Positions 1 through 8,565 of a stretch of 55,280 nt of DNA are shown in pieces. Numbering within the stretch: position 1 is the first letter of the stretch; each line of letters begins with the position of its first letter. This stretch comes from Elusimicrobiota bacterium (GTDB taxonomy: Bacteria; Elusimicrobiota; Elusimicrobia; FEN-1173; JAKLIF01), in contig JAKLIF010000012.1 in assembly GCA_022709755.1 (NCBI GenBank), forward strand, positions 1-55,280, given 5' to 3'. The position numbers and the translations under genes were made by a program. The notes beneath the pieces are model-generated. The model was not told where the DNA came from. It saw nothing but the letters and a program-made list of their open reading frames with translations, and made no database searches.

Positions 1-43
1 CGCTCCAGAGCGGTTTTATCAGGACTGGAAGTATAAAAACGGT

Positions 44-175
44 CTAAAAACTGTCCAAAATTAACTGGGGCAGTACAGCAGCATTATAATCTTTGGCAAG
101 ATAGCGGAGCATATCTGCCACAAAACGATCTTCAGTTTTTGGCTCCATATACTGTTGTCTCATTGATGGATTCAT
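44..175 (-). CDS. Possible 43-residue protein downstream of hsdR
   Basis: A small ATG-to-TAG frame starts 30 bases after the hsdR stop and runs the same way. It encodes 43 residues, soluble, with an acidic middle and a hydrophobic C-terminal part (VLPQLILDSF at the end). No clear Shine-Dalgarno sequence lies before the ATG. I do not recognise the family. It could be a genuine small gene of the island, the remnant of a longer gene, or chance. Codon use resembles hsdR. Confidence 0.25.
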   Translation of the reverse strand: MNPSMRQQYMEPKTEDRFVADMLRYLAKDYNAAVLPQLILDSF

Positions 176-205
176 TTATGATTATGATCTCGCCAATTCC
201 AATAT

Positions 206-3200
206 TTATGCCGCAACGTTATAAATGCTGCCGCCCGAACCAAAATACGCCTCGTAAACGTGTTGGTAGGCTACTTCACATTTCTGTTGATATAGCTCTT
301 TTGAATAAATTTCCGGGAGCCCCTCAAGAGTCGTCTCGATGCAAAGACGAACCGCTGCCCTTGTCTGTTGGCGCTTCCTCCAGTCAAGCACCAGCTTTTC
401 CTTCTTCAGAGTTTCAAGTAAATCCTTGGCCACTTTCTTTACGGCGCTCTCGTCCTTCTTCGATAACTTTATTTCAGGCTTGGTGAGTAAATCAAAGACA
501 GCAAGCTCTTCTTCGGATAATCCCCCCCTTATACCCCGCTTCTCCTCTTCCTTAAGTTTTTGGGCAAATTCGATCAGCTGTTTAAAGAATTCCTGCACGT
601 TCACACTCCCAGCATTATAATCATCGATCATTTTCTGGAAATGCTGCAGGAAGTTCATTCGTGTCCGATTATGTCGCACCATCCTGAGGAGCATACTATG
701 GAGAGCCCCGCGTAGTTTCTCCACTTCCATTCGTTTTCTGCCCTTCGCAAATTGTTTTTTTAGCACCTCAAAATCTATTTTGGTGAGATCAAGCGGCACT
801 TCCGGCTTAATAATGTAACCTTCTGCTGCGACCGACCGATCCAAAAGTTTCTCAACCTCAGCCATTATGCCTGAGATATCTGCCACTCCCCCGGTCTTCA
901 CACGTATCTTCTCGGCCAAAACCGCAAACAAGGTGCACATAGGGATAAACTCATTGGCAAGTGGATCAGGCTTGATAGCCCTAAATAATCGGGTTGTGTT
1001 GTCCGCCAGTGTAAGATATTTCTTTTTGCTCTGATCGTTGACGAGTATTGCCTCAACGGCATCGTCAATCAGCTTAACCTTTTCAAATCCTTTCGACACT
1101 ATAATTGCTCCCAGATCGATCTTTTTCTCGTTGCAGAATTTTGCCGCTTCCTTGATTGCCATTCGCAGAAGTTTTATCAACTCTGCTTTTTGCATGATGG
1201 GCATATCAACACCATCTCCGGGAGTTGGCGCATAAATTGACAGTGCTTTCTGTAAGTTTCTGAACACCCCGATGTAATCCACAATAAGGCCATTTTCCTT
1301 CTCGGGGAATACCCGGTTTGCTCTAGCGATGGTCTGCATGAGGGTATGGTTCTGCATGGGCTTATCTAAATAAATCGTTGAGCACGAGGGGACATCGAAC
1401 CCGGTCATCCACATTGCACATACAAACACAATTCGGAACGGATCGTCCGCATCTTTGAATTTTTTATCCAAATCTTCTTTTACCATCCGCAGCCGATGAG
1501 GTTTGATTTCGACTCCCCTTTTTCTTAAATCTTCGATTTCATTTTGCGATTGGGATACGACCACTGCCATGTCTGTTTCTTTCATGAATATAATTTTATT
1601 TTCGATTAGTTCTTTTTCGGTGTCTTTGGCGGTTTTCGCTTTTTTAATCAAATCATCAAGATATGCTTTCCAGCATTTCTGCACCTTGTCATACATCTTA
1701 ACAGCGGTGGCCTTATCAATAGCAACCACCATTGCCTTCCCCATATGCCCACGACCCATAAAGTGGTCAACAAGGTCTTTGGCGATTTTTTCCAGACGGT
1801 CATTCCGCGTTATAAGGTGGTATTCCTTCTGAAATTCCCTTTCCAATTTCTTTTCCTGTTCCTCATCCAACTCCGCCGCTTCTATCAATTTCTGCATGTC
1901 TTCATTCAGTGCCGCATTGGTCAACTGCAGCTCGGGAATACGGTTCTCATAGAAAAGCGGAACGGTGGCCTTATCGTCAACGGATTGTTTGAAATTGTAG
2001 ACACTCACATAACTGCCGAATACGTCCTTTGTTTTCTCTTCCCCCTCCATTAAAGGGGTTCCCGTAAAACCGATAAATGCCGCATTGGGCAAGGCGCTCC
2101 GCATGTTCAGGGCAAACACATCATATTGGCTTCTATGGGCTTCGTCTGCAATCACAATGATGTCGGAACGGTCTGAAATCATGGGGTATTTCTGACCTTT
2201 TTCTGTTCGGAATTTTTGAATTAAAGTAAAGATATAGCGGTGATCCTCTTGCAGTAGCTGTTGAAGTTCCTTCCCGCTATTGGCCTGTGCCTGCTGTTCC
2301 GTCACCACCCCAGCATTAGCGAAGTTTTTATATATCTGGTCATCGAGTTCTTGTCTGTCTGTAACGATGACAAATGTCCAATTGCCGGGAATTTTCCGTA
2401 AAACCTTCTGGGCAAAGAAGATCATGGATATGCTCTTCCCTGATCCTTGCGTATGCCAGAACACCCCCAGCCGCCCCTGATTCTTCTTGATCTTTTCCAA
2501 GGTGGTCATTACATTATTTACGCCAAGATACTGGTGGTTTTTGGCCCCCAGCTTTATGCATCCGCCGCTAACTTCGGAGAACAGGGTAAAGTTTTCGAGC
2601 ATATCGAGCAACTTTGGCGGATCGCATACCCCCCGAAGCATGGTTTCCAGAGACACAATTCCCTTCTCTCCCTCGTTGTTAATCTTTTTCCAATCGGAGA
2701 AATGCTCCCATTGCGCGGTAACTGTTCCGATTTTACTTTCACTGCCATTGGAAAGAATGATGAGCCCGTTATGCCAGAACAGATGCGGGATGGAGTTTTT
2801 GTAATCTCTCAAGTTATCGTCGAAGGCTTTTTTTAGGTCTTTGTGGCTGGCTTTTAATTCGATGAACAACAAGGGAATTCCATTAACAAATCCCAGCAAA
2901 TCGGTTCTTCGCTTATACATTTCCCCTGCGATCCAGAATTGAGAGGCCAGAAAGAAATCGTTCTCAGTAGGAGATTCCCAATCAATGACTTTTACGGTTT
3001 CGGTTACATCTTCTCCCTTGTCGTTTTTGAAAGAAACATTTCTAACACCATGTTTTAAAAGGGCGTAAACCTCACGATTTGCAGCAGCCATGCTCATCTT
3101 GCTGCGGTCACGGACAATTTCCTCAATGGCGAGTTTGATGGCATCGTCTGGGAGTTTTGGATTGAGTTTCTTGAGCGCAACCTTTAAGCGTTGGATAAGG

Positions 3201-3358
3201 ACAACTTCGGCTGGGGTCTCACGGCCCAGAGGGCTGGGGCCACTATCAAATTCATGGAAGCAATCGGCTGGCTTCCACCCCAGCTTATGTAAAAGCTCTA
3301 TCGCTGGTTTTTCGACAAGAGCATTTTCGGAATAATCGATAGTGGTAGGTTGGATCAT
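206..3358 (-). CDS. hsdR: Type I restriction endonuclease, R subunit (HsdR)
   Basis: This is the motor and nuclease subunit of a type I restriction-modification complex. It translocates unmodified DNA with ATP and cleaves it at a distance from the recognition site. The 1,050-residue length is normal. An N-terminal PD-(D/E)XK-type nuclease motif (IELKAS) lies near residue 166. The Walker A motif (GSGKS) is near 304-308 and the DEAH box at 405-408, followed by a second helicase lobe and a helical C-terminal region that binds the methylase core. Its ATG overlaps the hsdS stop by four bases (ATGA), so it is translationally coupled and last in hsdM-hsdS-hsdR. No break or missing catalytic residue was seen. 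Confidence 0.96.
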   Translation of the reverse strand: MIQPTTIDYSENALVEKPAIELLHKLGWKPADCFHEFDSGPSPLGRETPAEVVLIQRLKVALKKLNPKLPDDAIKLAIEEIVRDRSKMSMAAANREVYALLKHGVRNVSFKNDKGEDVTETVKVIDWESPTENDFFLASQFWIAGEMYKRRTDLLGFVNGIPLLFIELKASHKDLKKAFDDNLRDYKNSIPHLFWHNGLIILSNGSESKIGTVTAQWEHFSDWKKINNEGEKGIVSLETMLRGVCDPPKLLDMLENFTLFSEVSGGCIKLGAKNHQYLGVNNVMTTLEKIKKNQGRLGVFWHTQGSGKSISMIFFAQKVLRKIPGNWTFVIVTDRQELDDQIYKNFANAGVVTEQQAQANSGKELQQLLQEDHRYIFTLIQKFRTEKGQKYPMISDRSDIIVIADEAHRSQYDVFALNMRSALPNAAFIGFTGTPLMEGEEKTKDVFGSYVSVYNFKQSVDDKATVPLFYENRIPELQLTNAALNEDMQKLIEAAELDEEQEKKLEREFQKEYHLITRNDRLEKIAKDLVDHFMGRGHMGKAMVVAIDKATAVKMYDKVQKCWKAYLDDLIKKAKTAKDTEKELIENKIIFMKETDMAVVVSQSQNEIEDLRKRGVEIKPHRLRMVKEDLDKKFKDADDPFRIVFVCAMWMTGFDVPSCSTIYLDKPMQNHTLMQTIARANRVFPEKENGLIVDYIGVFRNLQKALSIYAPTPGDGVDMPIMQKAELIKLLRMAIKEAAKFCNEKKIDLGAIIVSKGFEKVKLIDDAVEAILVNDQSKKKYLTLADNTTRLFRAIKPDPLANEFIPMCTLFAVLAEKIRVKTGGVADISGIMAEVEKLLDRSVAAEGYIIKPEVPLDLTKIDFEVLKKQFAKGRKRMEVEKLRGALHSMLLRMVRHNRTRMNFLQHFQKMIDDYNAGSVNVQEFFKQLIEFAQKLKEEEKRGIRGGLSEEELAVFDLLTKPEIKLSKKDESAVKKVAKDLLETLKKEKLVLDWRKRQQTRAAVRLCIETTLEGLPEIYSKELYQQKCEVAYQHVYEAYFGSGGSIYNVAA

Positions 3359-4575
3359 GCAGCGTTTTTTGAGACTTCAATGTCGAGTTTTGAAACATCT
3401 AGTTCACCAGATATAAGTCGTGGGAGAAGAATATCTCGACTTTTACTTAAAGTTGCATTCTTTTGATAAAGCATATCAATCAATTCATTAATTGGCCCTC
3501 CTAGCGCCAAGAACTCTTCAACCACTTTTTTATCGGGAATTAGAATCCGGACAGTTGATATACCTTCAATGGTGATTTGTGGTTGTGCCGAGCCTGATTT
3601 CACACCCATCACGTTTGAATTTTTTAACGCATACTCAGTAAAATAGTAAGCCCATTCTTTAATGATATCTCTTGGTGTAATTGTAAATGAATTGTTAGTG
3701 ACATATGACGGAGCTCGTGTCCTCCAGACTGTTCCACTCCCATTGCCACGACAAGTCACCAGAGCAACCTTTTGATCCATCAGACATTCTGTATGATACC
3801 CAATCACTCCTCCAGCCCCATAAACCGGATACGGGCCATCCGACAATATTTCTGTCGTCGGCAACATTTTTCCGTATTTAATAATAAAAACATCACCAGC
3901 TATTTTAATGTCCCACCCCTCCGGGATTTTCCCCAAGTGTGAATTGACCATGCGGACTTTTTCGTGGCCGGGGAAGCGGAACTTGACGAACCACTCCCGA
4001 TATATGCTCTGGGCCATCTCCTCCAATATTTTGATACGGCGGGTGTTGTTCTCAATGAGGTCGTCGTAAGCGGAGAGAATGGAAGCGATTTTAATTTGGC
4101 CATCGGGTGAAGGAAGCAGTAATTCAACACTTTCAATTTGTGAACCACTCATATTAGGCTGTGCCGCCCCATCCGCAAGATGAAAGAATAAGTTCTGATA
4201 TTTATCGCTGCTGACAACAGACCAGATATACTCACGGTTTGCCTTGGTTGGCACTATTTTTGCAACCCGTTGATTTAAGAGCATGGGAATTTTTGTGCGG
4301 AGGCGTCCGACCTTCCCGGCAGTAGCGCCTGTCATCGCCACAAGGATATCGCCATCGTGTAATATAAATTTATCTAACTTGGGTGTAAATAATGATTCGG
4401 GAACATGTTCGATATCATCACAATTAATAGTCCTATCGCCTCGTATATTTTTTATTTTAATGACTGGAATTCCACTTTCCTGAAAATCTTTGCTTTTAAA
4501 CGCGTAGCCAGGGACAACATCACATACAATTCCTAGTTTTACTACCTGCCAGCCACTAGACAATGTTCCGGTCAC
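3355..4575 (-). CDS. hsdS: Type I restriction-modification specificity subunit (HsdS)
   Basis: This is the DNA sequence-recognition subunit of the type I complex and sets the target for both methylation and cleavage. The 406 residues show the usual duplicated layout: a target-recognition domain in the first ~170 residues, a central helical conserved region containing the stretch [19 protein letters not shown], a second recognition domain, and a C-terminal helical region with [13 protein letters not shown]. It overlaps hsdM by four bases and hsdR by four bases. The second recognition domain has a typical weak-similarity beginning (GKIPEGWDI). The recognised sequence cannot be read from the protein. 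Confidence 0.95.
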   Translation of the reverse strand: MTGTLSSGWQVVKLGIVCDVVPGYAFKSKDFQESGIPVIKIKNIRGDRTINCDDIEHVPESLFTPKLDKFILHDGDILVAMTGATAGKVGRLRTKIPMLLNQRVAKIVPTKANREYIWSVVSSDKYQNLFFHLADGAAQPNMSGSQIESVELLLPSPDGQIKIASILSAYDDLIENNTRRIKILEEMAQSIYREWFVKFRFPGHEKVRMVNSHLGKIPEGWDIKIAGDVFIIKYGKMLPTTEILSDGPYPVYGAGGVIGYHTECLMDQKVALVTCRGNGSGTVWRTRAPSYVTNNSFTITPRDIIKEWAYYFTEYALKNSNVMGVKSGSAQPQITIEGISTVRILIPDKKVVEEFLALGGPINELIDMLYQKNATLSKSRDILLPRLISGELDVSKLDIEVSKNAA

Positions 4576-6146
4576 TTTATTTTCCCCAGAAGTTGTGATA
4601 CGTTTTGGCCAATTACGACTTCTAATTTATTCGCTTCAGCGTTAAGTTTCTCTAATTCGCTATTCAACGTCTTTATTTGTTCGTGAAAATCCTGATCGGT
4701 GTCTATTTTTTCTGTCACTCCGACATAGCGTCCCGGATTAAGGCTCCATCCCTGTTCCTCAATTTCTTTGACTGTGGCGACTTTACAGAGTCCAGGCACA
4801 TCAACATATTTGCCCTTCGGGAATTGTTCCTTGAGCATATTTGCACTGTCGTGCATGTTTTCTGGTTTCTCTTCACGATGCAACCGAACAATATTTGCGA
4901 TAAACTCAACTTGCTGTGGCGTAAACTCTCGATGTGCACGGTCAATTTGCCGAAATATATGCCGTGAGTCAATGAACAAAACGTCATTCTTGCGACTGGT
5001 TTTACCTTTTCCCCGATCAAAAAACCAAAGGGTGCATGGCAGCGTCACGGTATAAAAGAAGTTGTTGCCGACACTTATTACTACATCCACGTCCCCGGAC
5101 TGGATTAGCTTTTTCCGTATCTCTAACTCAGACCCTCTTGCATCTGCAGCAGAATTGGCCATAACGAACCCGGCCCGGCCTTTCTCATTGAGGGCATGGT
5201 AGAAAGCTTGAATCCAAAGGTAGTTGGCGTTATCTGTGCTTGGCACACCCAAACGGAATCGGGGATCGTCCTTGATCTTTTCCATGTCCACCCCCGAAAC
5301 ATTGAAGGGAGGATTGGCCATAACAAAATCAAATTTTCCGGGCTTCCCTTTTGATGTGCTGTTGTGCAAATCCTCGTAATACATATTCCCTTGCCGGATA
5401 TCGCCCGACAATCCTCTGACAGCCAAATTCATTTTACATAAGCGGATTGTCTCCTCCACTTTTTCTTGACCATAAATCATTATTTCTTCGCATGGATTCT
5501 TCTTGTGATGTTGAACGAAGAGTCCCGACTGCACAAACATGCCACCTGATCCACATGCCGGATCAAATATTCGTCCGTGATAAGGTTCGATTACTTCAAC
5601 GATGAGTTTAACAATACTTGTGGGTGTGAAGAATTCGCCACCCTTTTGCCCCTCCTTCATGGCAAACTCACCCAAAAAGTATTCATAAATCTTACCGAAC
5701 GCATCACCCTCGATATCCATTGGAATGGAACCAATAATCCGTAAGAGTTCGATCAGGGTGGCGTTATCGAGCCGTCTGTATGTCTTCGGTAGGATGTCCT
5801 TCAGTTCTTCATTGGCTTCCTCAATGGCCTTCATTGCCTCGTTAAGTGCCTTCGGCAAATCAGCGCCTTCTGGTAACTTGTGTAGCCGAGAAAACCGTGC
5901 TTCCTCGGGGATGTAAAGAACCCCCTTTGCCTGATAATCTACCTTCCCGACCTTACGACGGCCTGAAGACGAAGGACTTTTCGCCAATTCTTCTTCGGCT
6001 TGAGTGAATTTATAGTCGGCGTAACGCAGGAAAATGAGGCCCAAAACCGGGGTCGAGAACTCCGACGGCCTGAGGTTAGAGTTTGCCCAGAGTTGATCTG
6101 CCGATTCCCAAAGTCTGTTTTCTATATCGCTATTGTTACCTGCCAT
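4572..6146 (-). CDS. hsdM: Type I restriction-modification methyltransferase subunit (HsdM)
   Basis: This subunit is an N6-adenine DNA methyltransferase that protects host DNA and forms the core of the complex with HsdS. The 524 residues contain an N-terminal helical HsdM domain, the SAM-binding motif [11 protein letters not shown] near residue 192 and the catalytic NPPF motif near 277. The C-terminus is a coiled-coil-like segment. A good ribosome site (AAGGAG) lies seven bases before the ATG. It is the first RM gene and starts only about 20 bases after the SIR2-like gene ends, so the two are probably co-transcribed. Confidence 0.96.
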   Translation of the reverse strand: MAGNNSDIENRLWESADQLWANSNLRPSEFSTPVLGLIFLRYADYKFTQAEEELAKSPSSSGRRKVGKVDYQAKGVLYIPEEARFSRLHKLPEGADLPKALNEAMKAIEEANEELKDILPKTYRRLDNATLIELLRIIGSIPMDIEGDAFGKIYEYFLGEFAMKEGQKGGEFFTPTSIVKLIVEVIEPYHGRIFDPACGSGGMFVQSGLFVQHHKKNPCEEIMIYGQEKVEETIRLCKMNLAVRGLSGDIRQGNMYYEDLHNSTSKGKPGKFDFVMANPPFNVSGVDMEKIKDDPRFRLGVPSTDNANYLWIQAFYHALNEKGRAGFVMANSAADARGSELEIRKKLIQSGDVDVVISVGNNFFYTVTLPCTLWFFDRGKGKTSRKNDVLFIDSRHIFRQIDRAHREFTPQQVEFIANIVRLHREEKPENMHDSANMLKEQFPKGKYVDVPGLCKVATVKEIEEQGWSLNPGRYVGVTEKIDTDQDFHEQIKTLNSELEKLNAEANKLEVVIGQNVSQLLGKIK

Positions 6147-6165
6147 ATGGTTCTCCTTCTTATCT

Positions 6166-7164
6166 TTATACTAAATCAGGTCTATAGATGCTTTTGACTT
6201 CTTGCCAATTGCCAGTGTTTGACTGCATTCCATCAGGGAATAAATCATCAATGATTTTATATGGGAAATGGTGATCGATCATTTCGTCCATGTTTAGTCC
6301 TGCACGAGCAAGCGCATCATCTCGGATGTCATTTTTTGAACTTGGATTTAACAAATATACATGCATGTTGTGGTCTTTTCTCGCTTTGAGTAATTTTGAA
6401 TTAATATGTTTATCGCCGAAACTATAGCCGCATACGAAAAGTTTTATATCCCCATCGTATAGAACATCATCAAACAATTTGTGGTATGCGCTTAACAGCG
6501 GTTCTGACTTTAACTGTTCTTCTTTATTGTGTCCCATGACGATTTTTTTATGATCGGAATCGCTAGGCGAAATGAAATTCATGGAACCATGTAATTTAAT
6601 GTAATACAAACCGCCGTCAGGAGGCATGCCTAAGCCCCGTTTATTAAGTATTTCTTGATCGGGCAATATCACCGTTGGAAGAATTTTATTTTGATATCTC
6701 CGAATATCCACACAATTAGGGGACGAATCAACAAATATTCCGGGGATGTGGATATCATATTTGACTCGCCATTGCTTTTCAAAATGTAAGTCATGGTTTA
6801 AAGTGAAGATATATGTTTGTTTATTAATTTTGCATAGCAGCTCAATAAGTTGCTCCATCGCAAACGCGCGCGTTGGCCCATATTTATTAAATTCCCCTTC
6901 TTGATCCTCCATAACTTCCATAAGCGCTGTCTGCAATGCATCCTTCGCGGTTTTAGAATATTGGGGCTTATTCATAACTGCTGAATATATATCTTCGTAT
7001 GTTAACTTTTCATAGCCTTTGGCCCAAAAAAGGGATTTTATTTCTTTATGTCCATTAAGGATTGGCCGGTTAAATAAGCGGTTTTTGATGTCAACCCCGA
7101 GAAATCCCCCGAAGTTACGCGAAAACCCTGCGCCTAATAAAAACACATGTTTGTTAATATTCAT
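6166..7164 (-). CDS. SIR2-like domain protein, probable NAD-directed defence effector
   Basis: The 332 residues carry the motif set of prokaryotic SIR2-like domains: a nucleotide-binding loop with GAGFS at 11-15, a TLNHD motif (N123-H124-D125) in the position where sirtuin-like NADases have an asparagine-histidine/aspartate core, KLHGS at 190-194, and [10 protein letters not shown] at 246-255. In the family, such domains degrade NAD to abort infection. That this copy does so is inferred. No second effector domain is present. It sits between a membrane protein gene and hsdM, about 20 bases from the latter. No ribosome site is evident before the ATG. It could be a stand-alone guard or part of a multi-gene system with its neighbours. 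Confidence 0.8.
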   Translation of the reverse strand: MNINKHVFLLGAGFSRNFGGFLGVDIKNRLFNRPILNGHKEIKSLFWAKGYEKLTYEDIYSAVMNKPQYSKTAKDALQTALMEVMEDQEGEFNKYGPTRAFAMEQLIELLCKINKQTYIFTLNHDLHFEKQWRVKYDIHIPGIFVDSSPNCVDIRRYQNKILPTVILPDQEILNKRGLGMPPDGGLYYIKLHGSMNFISPSDSDHKKIVMGHNKEEQLKSEPLLSAYHKLFDDVLYDGDIKLFVCGYSFGDKHINSKLLKARKDHNMHVYLLNPSSKNDIRDDALARAGLNMDEMIDHHFPYKIIDDLFPDGMQSNTGNWQEVKSIYRPDLV

Positions 7165-7197
7165 TAAATAATAAGTATTTCACGATATTGCAAAGTT

Positions 7198-7234
7198 AAG
7201 CCGTCAAACCCGTTAGGCAAGGCGTTGACGGCTT
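7198..7234. repeat. 10-bp perfect inverted repeat with 17-nt loop
   Basis: The arms AAGCCGTCAA (7198-7207) and TTGACGGCTT (7225-7234) form a strong hairpin in the gap between the membrane protein gene and the SIR2-like gene. There is no clear T tract on either side. It may end transcription of the upstream gene or be an operator. The rest of the 163-base gap (7165-7327) shows no other feature. Confidence 0.5.
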
Positions 7235-7327
7235 TCAATGAATAAAAGAATAAATCCATGATTCACATTTTATCTGATTCAGGTCATAGGTGAAAGGCAG
7301 AAACAGAGATTTGTCGGCAAAATACAA

Positions 7328-8098
7328 TTAACCACCGATTGAATCACGTAATCTACGCCATGTTTTGATTGCATAAGCGCCGGGAATCAATACAAAAAGG
7401 CCGTAACCAAATGAAACTATCGATGCCACCCAAACCGATTGAACATAAATGACAATTACTGCAATGATAAAGAACCCAATAATCGTGCCAACGAGAACAG
7501 CTGTGGGCTGAGAAACCCCCAAGACTAGTGGAGGCGCAACACGGAATTCAAGCTTTATCCCTTTATGAAGAACATCGAGCCAAATTGTTGGTTGATTTTC
7601 GCTGCGCGCAGAATTTAAATATGTGAAACGGATAACTTGTCCTCGGTTCATTGTTGGAATCAAATAGTCTCGTTGACCTGACCATAAATCAAACTGCTGC
7701 TGAGTCGGTTTTTGGCCGGACGGCACAGCTGCCTGTCGGGTATATTCATCAGTCCAATTGAGAATATGTGTTGTGCCAACGACTTCGGCCCGATCTGTCA
7801 ACAATAACGTGTCTGCGCTATGGGCCCGCACAATAACATTTTCAAAATCCCTCATACTCTCGTTAACAAGATCGATCGTTGATAACCACAAATGTTGGAT
7901 TACATTGTTATTCCAAGTTACCTGCACCGGTCCAAAGACAGAATCGTTTGTCGTAATTCCAACGCGGTTATGGAAAACAAAATATCTAAATCGCCCGCGC
8001 CGGCTAAGAAAATTGTTAACAAGGATTGTGCCGACGGCGCTTAACACTGCAGAAGTGCCTGCTATAAAATATTTATTATCCAGATAAGTTTGAAGCAT
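7328..8098 (-). CDS. Membrane protein of unknown function in the defence island
   Basis: I do not recognise this 256-residue protein. A hydrophobic segment near residues 10-30 (AGTSAVLSAVGTILVNNFL) is followed by about 160 soluble residues, then two closely spaced membrane segments near 195-240 (LVGTIIGFFIIAVIVIYV and IVSFGYGLFVLIPGAYAI) and a short basic tail. The layout suggests a membrane-anchored domain held between N- and C-terminal helices. A GGAGG site lies about 13 bases before the ATG. It precedes the SIR2-like gene on the same strand, and a role as a membrane partner of that protein is possible but unsupported by homology. Confidence 0.6.
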   Translation of the reverse strand: MLQTYLDNKYFIAGTSAVLSAVGTILVNNFLSRRGRFRYFVFHNRVGITTNDSVFGPVQVTWNNNVIQHLWLSTIDLVNESMRDFENVIVRAHSADTLLLTDRAEVVGTTHILNWTDEYTRQAAVPSGQKPTQQQFDLWSGQRDYLIPTMNRGQVIRFTYLNSARSENQPTIWLDVLHKGIKLEFRVAPPLVLGVSQPTAVLVGTIIGFFIIAVIVIYVQSVWVASIVSFGYGLFVLIPGAYAIKTWRRLRDSIGG

Positions 8099-8210
8099 AT
8101 CGATTATTCTTTGCCTCCGTTTGTCGCTCTCTTAAAAAAACGTGAGCCCCGTTATCCCGCAGCCAACGTTCCCACCAAATCATTGCTTTGATTTCAAATG
8201 AAAAAATCAT
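8076..8210 (-). CDS. Possible 44-residue protein at the island edge
   Basis: A short ATG-to-TAA frame overlaps the first 23 bases of the membrane protein gene and could be translationally coupled to it. It is rich in Trp, Arg and Glu in its middle (IWWERWLRDN). A TAAGGA element directly abuts the first ATG, which is too close for ideal initiation; a second in-frame ATG is nine codons in. I do not recognise it. It may be a genuine small gene, a remnant, or chance. Confidence 0.22.
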   Translation of the reverse strand: MIFSFEIKAMIWWERWLRDNGAHVFLRERQTEAKNNRYASNLSG

Positions 8211-8232
8211 TCCTTACAATGTTCCTTACAAT
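8210..8232. repeat. Tandem 11-bp direct repeat
   Basis: The 11-base sequence TTCCTTACAAT occurs at 8210-8220 and again at 8222-8232, one base apart, just inside the island's right edge. On the minus strand it reads ATTGTAAGGAA twice. Its meaning is unknown; it may be an arm-type site or chance. Confidence 0.4.
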
Positions 8233-8304
8233 TCTTATTTAAATTGTGCCGTTCTTTATGCTGTCCTCGATATTTCTTCCGTCGTTCCGTTTTATTCCTC
8301 TGCG

Positions 8305-8343
8305 TTAGGACGGAGCCGCTCTATCCAATTGAGCTACGGGGGC
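8305..8343 (-). pseudogene. 5' half of tRNA-Arg(CCT), interrupted at the anticodon loop
   Basis: Read on the minus strand, 39 bases match positions 1-38 of a tRNA: acceptor strand GCCCCCG, TA, a perfect D arm (GCTC-AATTGGATA-GAGC), G26, a five-base anticodon strand and a seven-base loop ending CCTAA with anticodon CCT. The expected 3' half does not follow, since neither a matching anticodon strand, a T arm nor CGGGGGC appears. The break falls at the end of the anticodon loop, a common target of tyrosine recombinases. The displaced 3' half, if it exists, should lie beyond the left end of the island. Confidence 0.65.
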
Positions 8344-8374
8344 AAAGAAACATCCACTTGTCATAGGCCCCCTG
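8337..8374. repeat. 38-bp direct repeat, copy 1
   Basis: This sequence begins CGGGGGCAAAGAAACATCC and ends CATAGGCCCCCTG. Its ends are complementary (GGGGGC and GCCCCC), so it can fold back. Its first seven bases are also the acceptor strand of the interrupted tRNA. An identical copy follows 61 bases downstream. It resembles repeated transposase-binding ends of IS21-type elements in style, but this is an inference from memory and no transposase is present. Confidence 0.7.
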
Positions 8375-8397
8375 TCACTCTACCGACGAGGTTGTGG

Positions 8398-8435
8398 CGG
8401 GGGCAAAGAAACATCCACTTGTCATAGGCCCCCTG
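8398..8435. repeat. 38-bp direct repeat, copy 2
   Basis: This is identical to the copy at 8337-8374 over 38 bases, with a 23-base spacer between them (8375-8397). Two copies are too few to call CRISPR, and no cas gene is present. The remaining bases up to the methyltransferase stop (8436-8565) contain nothing I can identify. Confidence 0.7.
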
Positions 8436-8565
8436 CCCCGAGTCTCAATGTGTTTGGAGCGGAGGCTTCCGATGCACGAAACGAGATGATGGTACAATTT
8501 TTCAAGGCTTTCTGGCCAGGGCGTGCGGCCGAAAACATTGGGAAATGTGTCGGTTCGGGTGAAAA

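Larger units (their letters stand above)
1..8304. mobile_element. Probable horizontally acquired defence island (left end outside window)
   Basis: This stretch is visibly AT-richer than the rest of the window and uses A/T-ending codons, whereas the genes from 8.5 kb onward are GC-rich with G/C-ending codons. It carries a type I restriction-modification operon, a SIR2-like gene and a membrane protein gene, all on the minus strand. The composition change coincides with an interrupted tRNA-Arg half gene and a duplicated 38-base sequence at 8305-8435. No integrase or transposase is visible, so the insertion mechanism is inferred. The left boundary is not in the window. Confidence 0.55.

Noticed and set aside
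8188-8427. Plus-strand 79-codon frame at the island edge
   Set aside because: It reads through the tRNA half and the 38-base repeats, so it is not a real gene.
8337-8435. CRISPR array
   Set aside because: Only two repeats with one spacer, and no cas gene. One repeat overlaps the tRNA half, so integration or element ends fit better.
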